The position numbers and the translations under genes were made by a program. This document shows, in pieces, positions 1 through 9,776 of a stretch of DNA of 64,000 bases; positions within the stretch are counted from its first letter, which is position 1, and each line of letters begins with the position of its first letter. Source of the DNA: Estrella lausannensis (GTDB taxonomy: Bacteria > Chlamydiota > Chlamydiia > Chlamydiales > Criblamydiaceae); the NCBI RefSeq assembly GCF_900000175.1, contig NZ_CWGJ01000012.1:186001-250000 (forward strand). Reading direction: 5' to 3'. The notes beneath the pieces were generated by a model. It saw nothing but the letters and a program-made list of their open reading frames with translations, made no database searches and was not told the DNA's origin.

Positions 1-1
1 T

Positions 2-703
2 TCTATTTTCGTGGCAGGAATGGCCTACTTTATCCGTTTCGTCAAAGAATCGATTCAATCCAGCAATGAGGGCAGTATGCATACATGGATCAAAATTTTC
101 CCCTCGATGGGAACTATTTTTTTGGGATTTTTGGCAGCATTCATCGGGGTATCAAAAATCAATCCCCTTGAAGCCAAACAAGTTTCATTAAAAGAGAGTA
201 TCCGTTTCGGGTCTAACGAAGGCCCTATCGAAGTGTATGTGTTCACCGACTGGTTCTGTCCGGCCTGCCGCCGTGTTGAGCCCGTGTTTGAAGCGATGAT
301 TCCCGATTTGAAAGATAAGGCTCCCGTTTTCTTCGTCGATGCAACGGTACATCCTGAATCTCTCAACTTCACCCCTTATAACCTCTCGTTCATGATCAAC
401 AACAAGAACGACTACTTCAAGCTGCGTAAAGCCTTGGAACAACTCGCCGACAAAAACGACTCTCCTTCCGACACCGACATCCAGGAAGCGATCAATCCGC
501 ATGGCGTCCAGTTAAAAGAATTGGCATATAGTGATGTTGCCCTCGGCGTGAAACTCTTTAAAAAGCTGGTTAAACAGTTTGACATCACCCAAACTCCCAC
601 GGTGGTCATCGTGAATATGGATTCAAAAAAGGGCAAAAAACTCTCTGGTTATGGGGAAATCACAAAGGAGAATGTCCTCAAAGCCGTCGATTCACTCCAG
701 TAG
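2..703 (+). CDS. Thioredoxin-fold (DsbA-like) thiol-disulfide protein, 5' truncated
   Basis: The frame is open to the left window edge, so the true start lies outside; the first in-window start (GTG at 11) is probably internal. The visible part begins with one or two hydrophobic segments (about residues 1-15 and 35-50 from that GTG) followed by a thioredoxin-like domain with the redox motif WFCPACRR and a later cis-proline segment QTPTVVIV. This layout, membrane segments then a periplasmic thioredoxin domain, resembles the C-terminal part of VKOR/DsbB-like plus DsbA fusions or a membrane-anchored DsbA. The expected role is formation or isomerisation of disulfides in the envelope, which is important in chlamydiae because their outer membrane is disulfide cross-linked. 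The thioredoxin fold is well supported; the fusion idea is inference. Confidence 0.75.
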   Translation, partial: SIFVAGMAYFIRFVKESIQSSNEGSMHTWIKIFPSMGTIFLGFLAAFIGVSKINPLEAKQVSLKESIRFGSNEGPIEVYVFTDWFCPACRRVEPVFEAMIPDLKDKAPVFFVDATVHPESLNFTPYNLSFMINNKNDYFKLRKALEQLADKNDSPSDTDIQEAINPHGVQLKELAYSDVALGVKLFKKLVKQFDITQTPTVVIVNMDSKKGKKLSGYGEITKENVLKAVDSLQ

Positions 704-885
704 AATACTGTGGCGACAGTCCTGTCGTTAAAGTAAGGAGCCCACGCGGTTGATTTTATAGGGCGGGGTAGCTTTGCCTCCCCCGCTAATGAATAAAGCA
801 CTACGGCTGCGAAAGACAGGTTCATTATGAATTCAATGATTCCTGACAGCTCCTCGTAAAAATTGAGTCTACTAATCAGCTGATT

Positions 886-955
886 ATTTCGAGCTTTAAA
901 GCCAAATTCAGCAAATGAATCCCACTATTTCAGTTTGTAGACAATCTCTTGAAAA
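886..955. repeat. Degenerate family-A repeat fragment
   Basis: The only recognisable content of the 300-bp gap between the DsbA-like gene and the RND operon. The stretch with AGCCAAATTCAGCAAATGAA and TTTGTAGACAATCTCTT resembles the right arm of the palindromic A elements elsewhere in the window (AATTCAGCAGCAAAGCATAC ... GGGCAGTCTCT). The left arm is not clear, so it is a decayed or partial copy. Confidence 0.4.
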
Positions 956-1003
956 CAGTTGAAGGATGTGAGAGGAGATCAAGATGGCTTAAGACGCCGC
1001 TAT

Positions 1004-4000
1004 CTACTCTTCTTGACGCGGTTTTGCCCCGTATTTCTCTCGCAGCTCTTCAAGATAGAGAAATACCACCGGAGTGACAAATAGCGTCACGAGCTGTGAA
1101 AAGATCAATCCTCCGATGATAACAAGACCTAAAGGACGGCGACTGACAAGGCCCGGACCAAAAGCATAGGCGATCGGGATCGCTCCGCAGATTGCAGCGA
1201 GCGTTGTCATCATGATGGGCCTAAAGCGCACAACACAGGCATCGACTATAGCCGTGCGGGCATCTTCCCCCTTTTTAAGATATTCAAGAGCATAGTCCAC
1301 AACCATGATCCCGTTTTTCTTCACTATGCCAATAAGCAAAATGATACCTAAAAAGCCATAGAGCGATAACGGCATCCCGAGCAGCCACAGTGTCGCAAGA
1401 CCGCCGAATATGGCTGGAGGCAGAGTCGATAAAATCGTGAAAGGGTGGATGAAGCTCTCATACAAAATTCCCAAGATGATATAGATCGCGATCAATGAAA
1501 AGACAAGGAGCAAACCTGCCGAGTCCACTGCCTCTTCAAAAGTTTGCCCTATCCCCTTGACCATACCATCGATCTCGCCTTTGACTGTCTCGTCTGCCAA
1601 TTCGTTAAGCAAAGCTAAAGCATCCCCGAGAGCTACTCCCGGCACGACATTGAATGAAATGGTAACAGAAGGAAACTGCATATAGTGGTTGACGCTGTTG
1701 AAACCCGCTCCCTCTTCCCAGGTAGCTACAGACCCCATGGGTACCAACTGGTTCGCGTTGGCGATGCTGGCTGGATTTGCGCTGGGGTTTGCGATGGTAT
1801 TGCGCAGGTAGGTGTAAGCAAGGGTCGATGAGTCATATTGATCTTTGCGGAACACCTCGACGATAAGATCGAACTGGTCCGTCGGCGTGTCGATCAGCGA
1901 AATGCGGTTAGCGGAAAATGATCTGGAAAGAGCGTTTTCTATCCCCTCGACGCTGACGCCATACCGAGCTGCCTGGTCTCTTAATACATTGACAAATAGC
2001 TGAGGCGTTCTGTTCTCCAAGTCGCTCGAAATGGATTGAAAAACATCCGGGTGTGCACTCATCTTGCTAAGCAACTGCTCCGCCTGGCTGTATAGCTCCT
2101 CAATATTCAAACCGCTGAGGATATATTGATACCCCCCCTTTGTTTGCGTGCCTATCGATAAATCGATTAGAGGGACATTCTTGAAATAGACGCGCAGACC
2201 CGGTATCTCCGCCACTTTAGGCATTAACTTTTGGATAACCCGCGTCGAAGACTCCCTTTCCTCCTGCGGGACGAGCCTGATGAAATTCAACCCCTGCCGA
2301 TAATCCCTGTTTGACGCGATCGAAATGAAACTTTCGATCTCCGGCTGCTCTCGAAGCACATCGATCAACTCCCGCTGATATCCATGCATGCGATCCGAAG
2401 AAGTGCCTTGCATACCTTCCATGTATGCGACAACAAATCCGATATCGTCATCAGGGATAAAATCGAGAGGTAATATTTTAAAGAATAGGACGGTTAAAAC
2501 AATGCTGGCAGAAGCCGTGGCAACTGACAACCAGCGGTTATCTAAAGCCCAGAGCAAAAGTGGCTTGTACCAACCCACCAGACGTTCGTTGAGGCGAGCT
2601 GAAAAGCGCCCCAGCGTCCCTTCATGCTGCTCTTTGCGCGGAGGCATAAATAGGCTGCATAGCATCGGCGTCAAGGAAAGTGAGATGACTCCGGACATCA
2701 AGGTCACAACCGTCAGCGTCACAGAAAATTCCTGGAACAGTTTCCCGATAATTCCGGCCATGAAAAGCATGGGGATAAAAACAGCGACGAGAGACAGTGT
2801 CATGGATATGATTGTAAAACAGATCTGCCGGGATCCCTCAAGCGCTCCCTCCAACGGACTCATTCCTTCCTCTACCATGCGTTCGATATTTTCCAAGACA
2901 ACAATCGCATCGTCAACGATGAATCCCATCGCAAGCGTGAGAGCAAGTAGGGAGAGGTTATCGAGACTATATCCCATTAGGTACATGATCGGAAACGTCC
3001 CGAGGATCGACATCGGCATAGCGATCGACGGAATGATGGTGTTCTTAAGCTTGCCCAGGTAGAGAAAAATCACGAGCACCACCATGATAAAGGCTAGGAT
3101 AAGCGTGATTTCGACGTCATTGATAGAGTGTTTTATCGACTCTGACCTGTCGAAGACGACGCGCATGGTAACATTGCCGGGTATCAACTTCTCCAGCTTT
3201 GGCAGATAGGAGGCGATCGCGTCGGCCACACGTACGGTATTGGCGCCTGGTTGACGCAGTACGGCCAAAACCACAGCCGCCTCTTTAGTTTCTCCATCGA
3301 CAAAATACTCCGATTCGCGGTCGTTTTGACGGCTATCTTGAGCGCGCCCTATGTCACGCACACGTACCGGACCTTCATCATTGAAAGAAACGATGACATT
3401 TTCATACTCGGATGCGCGAGTGAGTTGCCCATTGGTTTGTATAATAGAAGAAAGCTCCAGGCCATCGAGCTGACCTGTGGGCTGATTTTGGTTGGCCGCC
3501 TGCAATGCCTTGGATACGTCCTGCAGAGTAAGCCCCAGCATGGAGATGATCTTAGGGTCTACCTGAACGCGCACCGCTGATGGAGAGCCATAAACAGTCA
3601 CTTGCGCCACACCCTCGACCGTGGAGATGCGCTGGCCGATGATCGTGTTTGCCAAATTGTAGAGCTCACCCTGAGCCACCGTAGATGAGGTTAAAGCAAT
3701 ATAGATTATAGGCGTATCGGACGGGTTTGCTTTTTTAAAAACGGGATCCTGAGGCAGGTTTGGGGGTAGCTTAGGCTTGGCCTGCGTGATGGCCGACTGC
3801 ACGTCGATGGCTGCCAGGTCGATATCTTTAGAGACATCGAATTGAATGGTTATATTGCTGTTGCCAAGGGTATTGGTTGAAGTGACGTCAAGAACCCCGG
3901 GTATGGTCATGAACTGTTTTTCCAGCGGCGTCGCAACGGTATTTGCCATCGTCTCGGGGCTCGCACCGGGAAGGCGCGTCGTTACAGAAATGGTAGGAAA

Positions 4001-4123
4001 GTTGACGTCGGGTAAGTTGCTGATCGGCAGGAGGCGGTAAGAGAGAATCCCCACCAATAGGATCGCCAGCATTACCAGCGTCGTCATCACAGGTCGTCTG
4101 ATAAAGGGTTCTGAAATATTCAT
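1004..4123 (-). CDS. RND family multidrug efflux pump, inner-membrane subunit (AcrB/MdtB-like)
   Basis: This is a full-length HAE1-type RND pump of about 1,039 residues. It begins NISEPFIRRPVMTTLVMLA, the usual first transmembrane helix, followed by the porter segment LPDVNFPTISVTTRLPGASP. The proton-relay helix appears as GFIVDDAIVVLENIERM, with the paired aspartates of RND pumps, and a second transmembrane bundle follows with GIVKKNGIMVVDYA. An ATG 17 codons upstream would add a non-homologous tail, so I chose the internal ATG at 4123, where family similarity begins. It is the last gene of a three-gene operon (outer-membrane factor, membrane-fusion protein, pump) and should use the proton motive force to expel hydrophobic or amphiphilic compounds across both membranes. 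The substrate cannot be predicted. Confidence 0.95.
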   Translation of the reverse strand: MNISEPFIRRPVMTTLVMLAILLVGILSYRLLPISNLPDVNFPTISVTTRLPGASPETMANTVATPLEKQFMTIPGVLDVTSTNTLGNSNITIQFDVSKDIDLAAIDVQSAITQAKPKLPPNLPQDPVFKKANPSDTPIIYIALTSSTVAQGELYNLANTIIGQRISTVEGVAQVTVYGSPSAVRVQVDPKIISMLGLTLQDVSKALQAANQNQPTGQLDGLELSSIIQTNGQLTRASEYENVIVSFNDEGPVRVRDIGRAQDSRQNDRESEYFVDGETKEAAVVLAVLRQPGANTVRVADAIASYLPKLEKLIPGNVTMRVVFDRSESIKHSINDVEITLILAFIMVVLVIFLYLGKLKNTIIPSIAMPMSILGTFPIMYLMGYSLDNLSLLALTLAMGFIVDDAIVVLENIERMVEEGMSPLEGALEGSRQICFTIISMTLSLVAVFIPMLFMAGIIGKLFQEFSVTLTVVTLMSGVISLSLTPMLCSLFMPPRKEQHEGTLGRFSARLNERLVGWYKPLLLWALDNRWLSVATASASIVLTVLFFKILPLDFIPDDDIGFVVAYMEGMQGTSSDRMHGYQRELIDVLREQPEIESFISIASNRDYRQGLNFIRLVPQEERESSTRVIQKLMPKVAEIPGLRVYFKNVPLIDLSIGTQTKGGYQYILSGLNIEELYSQAEQLLSKMSAHPDVFQSISSDLENRTPQLFVNVLRDQAARYGVSVEGIENALSRSFSANRISLIDTPTDQFDLIVEVFRKDQYDSSTLAYTYLRNTIANPSANPASIANANQLVPMGSVATWEEGAGFNSVNHYMQFPSVTISFNVVPGVALGDALALLNELADETVKGEIDGMVKGIGQTFEEAVDSAGLLLVFSLIAIYIILGILYESFIHPFTILSTLPPAIFGGLATLWLLGMPLSLYGFLGIILLIGIVKKNGIMVVDYALEYLKKGEDARTAIVDACVVRFRPIMMTTLAAICGAIPIAYAFGPGLVSRRPLGLVIIGGLIFSQLVTLFVTPVVFLYLEELREKYGAKPRQEE

Positions 4124-4225
4124 CGATTGGGGTTTCCACTGGTGGCTGAGAGTATCATAAAATGGGCGATTCAAGACCTCTGAAAGCCAAATTTTGAAGC
4201 ACTTCCATTATCAATTAAGCCAAAC

Positions 4226-5341
4226 CTATCGAGTATTGGCTGTCTTCTTTTCAGGCACAATCACAACTTTGCTGCCAGGCTTAAGGTTAATCTGTCCCTC
4301 AGTGACAACTTTTTCACCGGGAGCTAAGCCGCTCTCAACAGCAAAATACTCCTCTGCACTTGTGACGATTGCTATCGGGCGCACCTCAACGGTCATGTCA
4401 TCTTTAATCACAAAAACAAACGATCCCTGTTGTCCAAATTGCAATGCCGATTTGGGAATAAGCTTGGCTCTCTCAAGCTCTTTTAGCAACACCTTGATCG
4501 TGACAAAGTCACCCGGCCAAAGCAACCTTTTGGGATTATCGATCTTAGCCTTAAACAAGATAGTCCCGTTGTTCGTCATCAATGTGTTATCGATAAAATA
4601 GACTGTTCCTTCATAGAGGAGCTCCTCCTCCGGAAGACTGACGAAGACCTGCAGAGTTTTCGGCGACTCCCTAATGATTTTTTGATAATCGGGTTGCGGA
4701 AGATGAAACCGCACATCGATGGGATCTAGCTGTCTTATGGTGTTGATCGGTTTTGACTGTCCCGGGGAGACGATATTGCCGACATTGAAAAGAACTTCAC
4801 TGATCTTGCCCCCGATCGGTGCATGAATAAAAGCGTAATTATAATTAAGTTCGGCATTATCGACGTCGGCTTGGTCAATGAGTATCTGAGCTTTCAGCGT
4901 TTCGACATTGGTTTTATAGGTGTCGTAGTTCAGTCTAGACACATAGTCTTCCGAGACAAGCTGCTCATATCTTTTTAAAGTAGTTTCCGCCAAATCCAAA
5001 GCCGCTTTATCCTTTAGAAGGGTAGCTTTTGCCTTATCCAAAGCCGCCTTGAAAGGACGCGGATCTATGCTGTAGAGCAACTGATCCTTTTCGACAAAGT
5101 CGCCATCTTGCACAAACTCCTCGACAATCATACCGGTGACCTGAGGGAACACCTCGACAGTAGCGGGGGCGGCAATATTGCCAATCGCACTCAGGAATAG
5201 AGGAACTGTACGCTCTTCTACCGCTGCAGCGGAAACAGCCACAGGAGGCCGCTCCGCTTTCATTTTCTTCCCCTCATTGCAGCCGGTCATCAGAGATAGG
5301 GCTAAGGCAAAGGGGAATAGGCGATATATACATCTCATCAT
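4226..5341 (-). CDS. RND efflux membrane-fusion (periplasmic adaptor) lipoprotein
   Basis: 371 residues with a lipoprotein signal peptide (MMRCIYRLFPFALALSLMTG followed by Cys; lipobox LMTGC). The first lipoyl half-motif lies around residues 55-90 (VEVFPQVTGMIVEEFVQDGD), then a coiled-coil hairpin rich in K, A and L, then the second lipoyl half (FIHAPIGGKISE) and the beta-barrel and membrane-proximal domains ending with LAPGEKVVTEGQINLKPGSK. This is the AcrA/MdtA architecture. It bridges the AcrB-like pump encoded downstream and the TolC-like channel encoded upstream; the gap to the TolC gene is 13 bp, so all three are probably co-transcribed. Confidence 0.95.
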   Translation of the reverse strand: MMRCIYRLFPFALALSLMTGCNEGKKMKAERPPVAVSAAAVEERTVPLFLSAIGNIAAPATVEVFPQVTGMIVEEFVQDGDFVEKDQLLYSIDPRPFKAALDKAKATLLKDKAALDLAETTLKRYEQLVSEDYVSRLNYDTYKTNVETLKAQILIDQADVDNAELNYNYAFIHAPIGGKISEVLFNVGNIVSPGQSKPINTIRQLDPIDVRFHLPQPDYQKIIRESPKTLQVFVSLPEEELLYEGTVYFIDNTLMTNNGTILFKAKIDNPKRLLWPGDFVTIKVLLKELERAKLIPKSALQFGQQGSFVFVIKDDMTVEVRPIAIVTSAEEYFAVESGLAPGEKVVTEGQINLKPGSKVVIVPEKKTANTR

Positions 5342-5354
5342 AATTGGATATCCA

Positions 5355-6818
5355 TCATCTATAGAGAATCCCTGTCGAATAAGCCATCCCCGCCAAGGAG
5401 ACCGCCAGACTTGTACGAGCCTGAATAATTTCAGAGCGGGCGTTGGCCAGCGCTGCCTGTGCCTGGAGCACGTCTAAAATTGTGGCAACTCCCCTTTCAT
5501 AACTATTATAGGCGACATCATAAGCTTCTTGCGTATAGCGAAGATACTCTTCGCTCGATGCGACGTTGGCTATGGCCGTCTCATAGTTATAATAACTTGT
5601 CACCACATCCAGCAATGCGGACTGCTCAACAAGCCTGTATTGTGCCCATGATACGTTGACAAGTTCCCGGGCGCTTTTTGTGTTGTAGTAGTCCGAAAAG
5701 CCTGTGAACAGAGGCGCGTTCAGTACCAACTGACCTTGCCATAAACGATTATTCTGCGACGATTGCGTGAAGTTTGTCACGTTCTCAAAGAGTCCCTGAG
5801 CTGCCAGGGTAGGCATGCCATTCGACCACACTCCTTTTAAGTTGGCCCAGGATTGAACGAGAGAGGCATAAGCCGCTTGCAGGTCTGGTCTCATGGCTTT
5901 GGCGACAGACAGAAAATAGTAGAGATCATCGGACATTTTATCAGTTGGAGGCTCGAGCGGCGGCTCTGCCACATTAAGAACCGTGTCTGCAGCAAGTCCC
6001 ATCGCCGTGGCAAGCTGGGCCATTGCAATCTTTTCCAGACCTTTCTGGCTCTGTAGGTTCAACTGTGCATTGACATAGGCAGACCGCGCCTGAAGAACGT
6101 CCTTTTTAGCCACAATTCCGGCTTCAAACTGTTTTTCCGACGCTTCTCTTCCCTTGCTCGTGTCTTCAAGATCTTTTTTGCGAGCCTCGACTAAAGCCCT
6201 CTGACTCATATAGTTATACATAGCTGTCAATGCATTGACGATGACGGTCTGTATCTCCCTACTATGACTCCAGTCAGATGCTATCAACCCCTGCTTGGCA
6301 ACTTCTATCGCGGCGCTCCGCCCCCCGAAGTCGAGCAGGAGATATGACAGGGTAAGGTCTGTAATGAGCTGTGTCTCCTCGCTATTGCCGGATCCTCCAA
6401 TCCCTACACCCCCTTCGACATCAACTTCACCTCCTCCACCGGTCGAGCCGCTGATGAAATGTGAATAGTTGAGCCTCTCTTGCAAATTGAGTTGTGGGTA
6501 TAGGGCCCCCTTTGCGCTCTGATAGAGAAAAGCGTTAGACCGCGCCTGAAACCATGTGATTTGCGTACTGGGGTTATTGCTGAGGGCAATGTCTACAATT
6601 TCTGCCGCTTCCAGCTGCTTCGAGCTGTCCGGGATCCCACGGGCAGTTTGCTCATCGGCTCGGAGAGCCACTGAAGGAGGCGCCACTCCCCCTTTCCAGC
6701 TTTTGTTGTAGCAAGGCGATGTATAGCGGCAAAGGCTTGAATCCTCAAAGGCGCTGCAGCCTGAGAGCATCAGCCCCGTCAGGGGCAGTGATAAGAAAGC
6801 GAGCGAGATGCGATACAT
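5355..6818 (-). CDS. TolC/OprM-family outer-membrane efflux lipoprotein
   Basis: 487 residues, first gene of the RND operon. The N-terminus is a lipoprotein signal (LPLTGLMLSGC lipobox), followed by two repeats of the outer-membrane efflux protein fold: long amphipathic helices rich in Ala and Gln, with paired segments such as VIVNALTAMYNYMSQRALV and LLDVVTSYYNYETAIANV that mark the internal duplication of TolC-type channels. It should form the trimeric duct through the outer membrane for the pump encoded downstream. A glycine-rich insert (GGGGEVDVEGGVGIGGSG, around residue 130) in the first beta region is unusual and may be a surface loop. Confidence 0.92.
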   Translation of the reverse strand: MYRISLAFLSLPLTGLMLSGCSAFEDSSLCRYTSPCYNKSWKGGVAPPSVALRADEQTARGIPDSSKQLEAAEIVDIALSNNPSTQITWFQARSNAFLYQSAKGALYPQLNLQERLNYSHFISGSTGGGGEVDVEGGVGIGGSGNSEETQLITDLTLSYLLLDFGGRSAAIEVAKQGLIASDWSHSREIQTVIVNALTAMYNYMSQRALVEARKKDLEDTSKGREASEKQFEAGIVAKKDVLQARSAYVNAQLNLQSQKGLEKIAMAQLATAMGLAADTVLNVAEPPLEPPTDKMSDDLYYFLSVAKAMRPDLQAAYASLVQSWANLKGVWSNGMPTLAAQGLFENVTNFTQSSQNNRLWQGQLVLNAPLFTGFSDYYNTKSARELVNVSWAQYRLVEQSALLDVVTSYYNYETAIANVASSEEYLRYTQEAYDVAYNSYERGVATILDVLQAQAALANARSEIIQARTSLAVSLAGMAYSTGILYR

Positions 6819-7222
6819 GAATGCTTTTTTCTGTACTGATAAGATGACTGACTATAAAAATTTTTACTATTTATAGAACATCTCAAATTGTAAATCCTAA
6901 GCGCTCATTCGACATGGGGTTGACCTCAGTTCACATGCTGAGGGGGACGACCCTCTCGCAGAATCGAAATTGCCTGCCGGCGGGTGGATTTCAATCGATC
7001 GACAATCCCCTCCCCGGTTTGCCCTGAAAACTTAGGGTTTTCAGAGTGATTCCAACTTTCAAAAACAGAGGAGGATAGATTCGTGACCTGCCCTCCTTAA
7101 CAATTCCTTAATGTAAATATTTTTTTTATTTAAAGTGAGGGTGTCATGATCTCCCTCTCCCGCTTCAATGAAGGAGAATCGGGAAGGTCTCTTCAACGCA
7201 CTACAACATGCAGGAGGAGCCT
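6819..7222. other. Intergenic region between the RND operon and the M4 protease gene
   Basis: About 400 bp between divergent genes. It should hold both promoters: the part next to the efflux operon is AT-rich (TATAAATAG-like sequence near 6862-6878), and another AT-rich block (7105-7135) precedes the protease gene. A 76-codon frame from 7146 overlaps the protease gene in another frame and shows no family resemblance. I see no RNA gene or repeat here. Confidence 0.4.
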
Positions 7223-8359
7223 ATGTCTTTGTCGTCTGTCGCACCCTCAGTTTCAACTGATACCACCGTCGCCTACCACCACCAGCCAAGCCACGGTATC
7301 ATCCCGGCGGAGCTTATTGATAAAGTTAAAAACTACTATGAGCACAAAGGCCACACCCACATCGCCGATGATTTGAGCCGCCAGACGCACCAACAAGGCC
7401 ATACGCGCGCCCAAAGGACAATCAGGCAAGCATCGAGAGATGTTCCCTCGCTGCTCCCCGATGGCCAGACCGTCAAGGTATACTCCGCCAGAAATACGGA
7501 AAGACTGCGTTTGAAATTGATGCGCAGCAGCTCTACAGTCTCCTCCGATAAGAGTGTAAACGAAGCGTATGACGGCTCCAAGGCTACCTATGATTTTTTA
7601 AAAAAGCGCTACAACTGGAGATCGGTCGACAACCATAAAATGCCGCTCTATTCCACAGTCCACTACGACCGCAACTACTGCAACGCTTTCTGGGATGGCG
7701 ATGAGATGGTTTACGGAGACGGCGACGGAAAGTTTTTCAACCGGTTTACCAAATCGATTGACGTCGCAGGACATGAGATGGGCCATGGTGTGACGCAAGA
7801 GCGCTGCGGCATCGCCGTCAGCCGCGATGGAAAACCCACGGGTGTCGACTACGAAAAGGAAGCGGGAGGCATCAACGAGGGTTTATCAGACATATTAGGC
7901 ATCCAAATTAAGCAAAACGCTCTTGGCCTCACATCCGCCCAGTCAGACTGGCTGATCGGCTCCGAAATCATCGCCGAGTACAAAGGTAAAAAATACGCCC
8001 TCCGCTCTATGGCAAATCCAGGTACGGGATTTGTAGACCACCCCTATCTCGGTACCGACAGCCAGGTGTGGCGCTACTCCGATTATCTGACGCGCGCCCA
8101 AACCGACGAAGTCGATCCACACGACTCTTCGGGTATTGTCAACAAAGCGTTCTGGCATGCCTCCATGAAACTGGGGGGAAACTCCTGGGAGAAGGCGGGC
8201 AGGGTTTATTTTGAAACGATGCCCCTCATCAAATTTGATGAAACGTTTGGGGGGATTGCTGATAAAACCATAGCCACCGCCCAAAAGCTCTTCGGACAGG
8301 GCAGCGCCGAAGAGGCTGCGATCATCGAAAGCTGGAAGATCGTGGAAGTTAAACTATAA
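7223..8359 (+). CDS. M4 family (thermolysin-like) zinc metalloprotease, no signal peptide or propeptide
   Basis: 378 residues from the ATG at 7223, chosen because AGGAGG lies 5 bases upstream; an ATG five codons earlier has no such site. The zinc motif HEMGH is at about residues 184-188, the third zinc ligand Glu at about 219 in GGINEGLSDILG, and the catalytic His at about 300 in DPHDSSGIVNKAFW. The segment between the zinc motif and the Glu ligand is about 11 residues longer than in thermolysin (an insert around AVSRDGKPTG). Classical M4 enzymes carry a signal peptide and a long FTP/PepSY propeptide; here only about 100 Ser/His/Thr-rich residues precede the catalytic domain. It belongs to the short M4 group; export by another route such as type III secretion is possible but unproven. 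Confidence 0.92.
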   Translation: MSLSSVAPSVSTDTTVAYHHQPSHGIIPAELIDKVKNYYEHKGHTHIADDLSRQTHQQGHTRAQRTIRQASRDVPSLLPDGQTVKVYSARNTERLRLKLMRSSSTVSSDKSVNEAYDGSKATYDFLKKRYNWRSVDNHKMPLYSTVHYDRNYCNAFWDGDEMVYGDGDGKFFNRFTKSIDVAGHEMGHGVTQERCGIAVSRDGKPTGVDYEKEAGGINEGLSDILGIQIKQNALGLTSAQSDWLIGSEIIAEYKGKKYALRSMANPGTGFVDHPYLGTDSQVWRYSDYLTRAQTDEVDPHDSSGIVNKAFWHASMKLGGNSWEKAGRVYFETMPLIKFDETFGGIADKTIATAQKLFGQGSAEEAAIIESWKIVEVKL

Positions 8360-8371
8360 GCCCCGCTTGGT

Positions 8372-8517
8372 GCCTGTAATTTAACTGAAATCATATGATT
8401 GGCTTGCTGAATTGGCCGACATACCGAAAGCGTCTCAACATTTGGGATTTAAAGATGCTTTTGGCATATCGGCCAGTTCAGCCGCAAAGCATACATTCTT
8501 CAACTTTTGCTACAGGC
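8372..8517. repeat. Family-A palindromic element with an internal family-B fragment
   Basis: Starts 12 bp after the protease stop codon. The left arm reads GCCTGTAATTTAACTGAAAT and on to CATATGATT; the right arm contains GCAAAGCATACATTC and ends TACAGGC, so the ends pair. The centre (about 8421-8470) is a short B-type sequence starting ATACCGAAAGCGTCTC, flanked by GGCCGA and TCGGCC, which form the A arms. It fills most of the gap before tsaD. Confidence 0.7.
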
Positions 8518-8670
8518 TCGTGAGGCACAGGGTATTTCGTCTGCTACCCTTCCTTCACGCCTGAATCTAAAAATTCAGGAATTTTCAATTCCTGGCGGTA
8601 CAAATTTCCTTCCAATCTTCCCTCAAATAATGTAAACTTCTCTTTTTAAACCAATTATGTGTACCCCGAT

Positions 8671-9696
8671 ATGCGAATCCTTGGGATTGAAAGTACTTGC
8701 GATGAAACAGCGGCGGCCGTCGTCGAGAATGGATCGGACATCCTGTCCAATATCGTCGCCTCACAGCAGGATCTACACGAGCGTTTCGGCGGAGTAGTTC
8801 CTGAGCTTGCCTGCAGGAGGCACATCGAAGTGATGCTGCCCGTGATCAAAAAAGCGCTCTCCGAAGCGGGAACGACCCTGGATGGGATCGACCTGATCGC
8901 CGCCTCTTTTGCGCCCGGACTGATCGGCGCCATCATGATCGGCCTGAGCTGCGCCAAGGCGCTTTCTTTAGCCACCGGAATCCCCTTCATCGGCGTCAAT
9001 CATGTGGAAGCACACCTCTACGCTGCACTGATGGGGAATGCAAACCCAAAGTTCCCCTGCATCGGCGTCGTTCTGTCCGGAGGCCATACATCGATCCTCT
9101 TAATGGAAGAGATCGGCCGTTACCGGCTAATTGGCGAGACGCAAGATGATGCGGTAGGAGAAGCCTTCGACAAGGTCGCCAAAATGATGGGATTGCCCTA
9201 CCCCGGCGGGCCATTGATTGAAAAACTGGCCGAAGAAGGAGATCCCAACGCCTACCCCCTTAAAATCGGCAGAGTCAAAGACAAACCTTTCGATTTTTCA
9301 CTCTCCGGCCTCAAAACGGGAGTTCTCTACACATTAAAGGGACAAAACAAGTCCGGTATCGCGGAGATGCTGACGCTGAAAGAGAAGCAGAATGTCGCAG
9401 CCTCTTTCCAGAGGGTCGTCTTTGAAGACATCCGGCAAAAAGTCCAGAAGGCCGCCGAGGATTACGGCGCTTCAACCCTTCTTTTTGGCGGAGGAGTCAC
9501 CAATAACTTAGCGCTCCGCAATTACTTGACCGCCAAAATGCCCCATTACAACCTTATTTTCCCCCCTGCGGCCCTTACACTGGACAACGCCGCCATGATC
9601 GCCGGGCTGGCCTATCATCAGTGGCAAAGAAAGAAGCAGGGAGATCCGTTCCACCTAGAGCCTGTCTCGCGCCTTGCTTTTCACCTTGCAACTTAA
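8671..9696 (+). CDS. tsaD: tRNA N6-adenosine threonylcarbamoyltransferase TsaD
   Basis: 341 residues from the ATG at 8671; a GTG four codons upstream is less likely because the family starts at MRILGIESTCDETAAAVV. The metal-binding HVEAH motif (about residue 110) and the nucleotide-binding segments VLSGGHTSILL and DDAVGEAFDKVAKMMGLPYPG are present, as is LLFGGGVTNNLALR near the C-terminus. TsaD transfers the threonylcarbamoyl group from threonylcarbamoyl-AMP to A37 of ANN-decoding tRNAs with its partners TsaB and TsaE, which are not in this window. Length and motifs are fully typical. Confidence 0.97.
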   Translation: MRILGIESTCDETAAAVVENGSDILSNIVASQQDLHERFGGVVPELACRRHIEVMLPVIKKALSEAGTTLDGIDLIAASFAPGLIGAIMIGLSCAKALSLATGIPFIGVNHVEAHLYAALMGNANPKFPCIGVVLSGGHTSILLMEEIGRYRLIGETQDDAVGEAFDKVAKMMGLPYPGGPLIEKLAEEGDPNAYPLKIGRVKDKPFDFSLSGLKTGVLYTLKGQNKSGIAEMLTLKEKQNVAASFQRVVFEDIRQKVQKAAEDYGASTLLFGGGVTNNLALRNYLTAKMPHYNLIFPPAALTLDNAAMIAGLAYHQWQRKKQGDPFHLEPVSRLAFHLAT

Positions 9697-9776
9697 GCAG
9701 CAAAGCGGGTATGATGGGCTAAAATTTTTAGAAAACCACTACTTGAACCTATTAAAGACTAAGCGGTAAAACCAGT

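Noticed and set aside
2388-3062. 224-codon plus-strand frame inside the RND pump gene
   Set aside because: Lies fully antisense to conserved AcrB-like coding sequence and has no recognisable domain.
7146-7376. 76-codon frame starting 62 bp before the M4 protease start
   Set aside because: It overlaps the protease gene in another frame, has no family resemblance and a composition like a frame shadow; the protease start has a much better ribosome site.
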